From: Symbiodinium natans
Lineage: Eukaryota; Sar; Dinophyceae; Suessiales; Symbiodiniaceae
Assembly: GCA_905221605.1 (NCBI GenBank)
Contig: CAJNDS010001447.1
Location: forward strand, 690,216 to 754,215
Length of the DNA stretch: 64,000 nucleotides
Direction of reading: 5' to 3'
The notes beneath the pieces are model-generated. The model saw only the letters and a program-made list of their open reading frames with translations. It did no database searches and was not told the origin of the DNA. Shown here one piece after another: positions 63,012 through 64,000 of this stretch (position 1 is its first letter; each line of letters opens with the position of its first letter). The position numbers and the translations under genes were made by a program.

Positions 63012-63827
63012 GCGCTGGCAGGCGACAGCCAGCTGGTTCGCAGCCTTGCCTCGTCCAGGGCTTCTGTAAACACACTGGCGCCAGCAATGCCTGAGGTCAA
63101 CAGCGTTTCAGGCCTCTCCCCGTTGCATTTGGCTTGCATGTTCAGAAGCCACGACCTGAAGCTCTTGCACACGCTCCTGGAGCTCAGAGCCGACATCAAC
63201 AGCTCCAATGGGTTCCTGAGCACTCCCTTGGGATGGTGTCGCACAGCAGGCGCTGTTGAGCTGTTAATTCGACACGGTTCTGGAGTAAATGAATGGGGAA
63301 ACCTCATCTTTCATATGCCCCCGGTCGAAGTTGCTCTTGGATTGCGTGCCCCATGTGAAGTCCTGGCGAAGCTTCTGGAGCTCAGAGCAGATGTGACAAG
63401 CTCATCACCCTTTTTTTCAGTCGCCTTCGCAGGTGGCTCCAACAACAGTCTGAATTCGGCACGGATGTTGCTGGGAAGCAAGGCCGATGTCAACCAGCGC
63501 CAGCTGGTTGTTGGTATCGAGCGGAAAATAGAGCTGGCAGCGAGGGCCTACTGCCTGTGCTGCAGAGAGCCTCCAATCCTGGCGAAGTTCTTTGCAAACA
63601 TCAGCACCACTCCACTAGGCTATGCGGCCATGTTCAACAACGAGGACTTCCTGATCTTCCTTCTGTGTGCCCGGGCGGATCCAGAGATCAAGAACAACCG
63701 AAACCTGCGTCCGATAGATCTTGCCAGCTCGGAAAGAATCCGACAGCTGCTGCGGGAGAGGTTAGAGTGGTGTGAGCCGTGTCCACTGGTCTCGAACGTT
63801 TCGGACGTGTCGTGGTTTAGCATATAG
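63012..63827 (+). CDS. TIR-ankyrin gene, exon 3: ankyrin repeats
   Basis: Phase 0 from ALAGDSQLVRSLASSRASVN; ankyrin repeats follow: GLSPLHLACMFRSHDLKLLH then TLLELRADINSSN; STPLGWCRTAGAVELLIRHG; a variant block VALGLRAPCEVLAKLLELRA; TPLGYAAMFNNEDFLIFLLC; and LRPIDLASSERIRQLLRER. It ends SDVSWFSI with TAG. Exons 1-3 total 1,734 nt, giving 577 residues. The first ATG of the uninterrupted frame (62907) lies in the intron and is not the start. Partner proteins are unknown. Confidence 0.85.
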   Translation, partial: ALAGDSQLVRSLASSRASVNTLAPAMPEVNSVSGLSPLHLACMFRSHDLKLLHTLLELRADINSSNGFLSTPLGWCRTAGAVELLIRHGSGVNEWGNLIFHMPPVEVALGLRAPCEVLAKLLELRADVTSSSPFFSVAFAGGSNNSLNSARMLLGSKADVNQRQLVVGIERKIELAARAYCLCCREPPILAKFFANISTTPLGYAAMFNNEDFLIFLLCARADPEIKNNRNLRPIDLASSERIRQLLRERLEWCEPCPLVSNVSDVSWFSI

Positions 63828-64000
63828 CCTATGCCCCCGGCTTGCTGCCGAACTGGGGAGTGTGGGGCTGCCGTTGGAGAAGCATACATGTTAGTAAATA
63901 TTCACATATATATATATATATGTATATATTTTGATATGCATAGTATTACTATAATGAATACATGCGCAAATACAAAAACAAAGCACAAACAAATACATGA
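63828..64000. other. 3' flank with (TA)n
   Basis: A TATATATA run at 63904-63930 and AT-rich sequence to the window end. No feature seen. Confidence 0.5.

Overview
This is a nuclear contig from a eukaryote, most probably a dinoflagellate of the Symbiodiniaceae/Suessiales type. The reasons are: plant-type telomeric units (TTTAGGG/CCCTAAA) scattered through the first 20 kb; split genes whose introns use GT, GC and possibly GA donors; TIR-like domains joined to FIST or ankyrin modules; copia retroelements carrying a GKGKG-rich nucleocapsid; and every convincing gene lying on the + strand. This assignment is inference. No rRNA, tRNA or spliced-leader gene was recognised.

Layout. (1) 1-20.6 kb: a mosaic of more than 40 interstitial telomeric arrays in both orientations, small terminal-inverted-repeat (MITE-like) elements, microsatellites and short exons. 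Its clearest gene content is a pair of diverged paralogues (A, about 8.2-13.5 kb; B, about 16.6-20.55 kb). Each encodes a signal peptide, a Cys-bearing segment and a discoidin/F5-8C-like domain split over several exons, with telomeric repeats in the introns. (2) 20.59-20.69 kb: an assembly gap. (3) 20.69-27.79 kb: a nearly identical 1.70-1.74 kb tandem array of four units plus a partial fifth, apparently non-coding. (4) 27.8-37.8 kb: decayed mobile DNA, namely a frameshifted copia gag-protease relic, satellites, a dispersed minisatellite, LINE-like remnants and a 0.8 kb direct duplication.

(5) 37.8-63.9 kb: the gene-rich part, all on +. It holds a 736-residue FIST-TIR fusion protein; a multi-exon cyclic-nucleotide-gated-type channel gene (about 42.5-58.97 kb) whose first recognisable intron contains a 9,792-bp copia element with LTRs that read as identical and a 5-bp target duplication; and a three-exon, N-myristoyl-type TIR-like/ankyrin gene (61.76-63.83 kb) that joins into one 577-residue frame.

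How the genes may work together: the FIST-TIR, TIR-ankyrin and channel proteins each carry a possible ligand-, nucleotide- or NAD-responsive module and lie in a one-way array. No operon-like coupling can be shown from sequence. The copia element is unusual in having a two-membrane-segment, Ada-like Cys-motif ORF before gag and a coiled-coil-rich extension of about 660 residues after RNase H. Exon boundaries are hand-read and should be treated as hypotheses unless stated otherwise.
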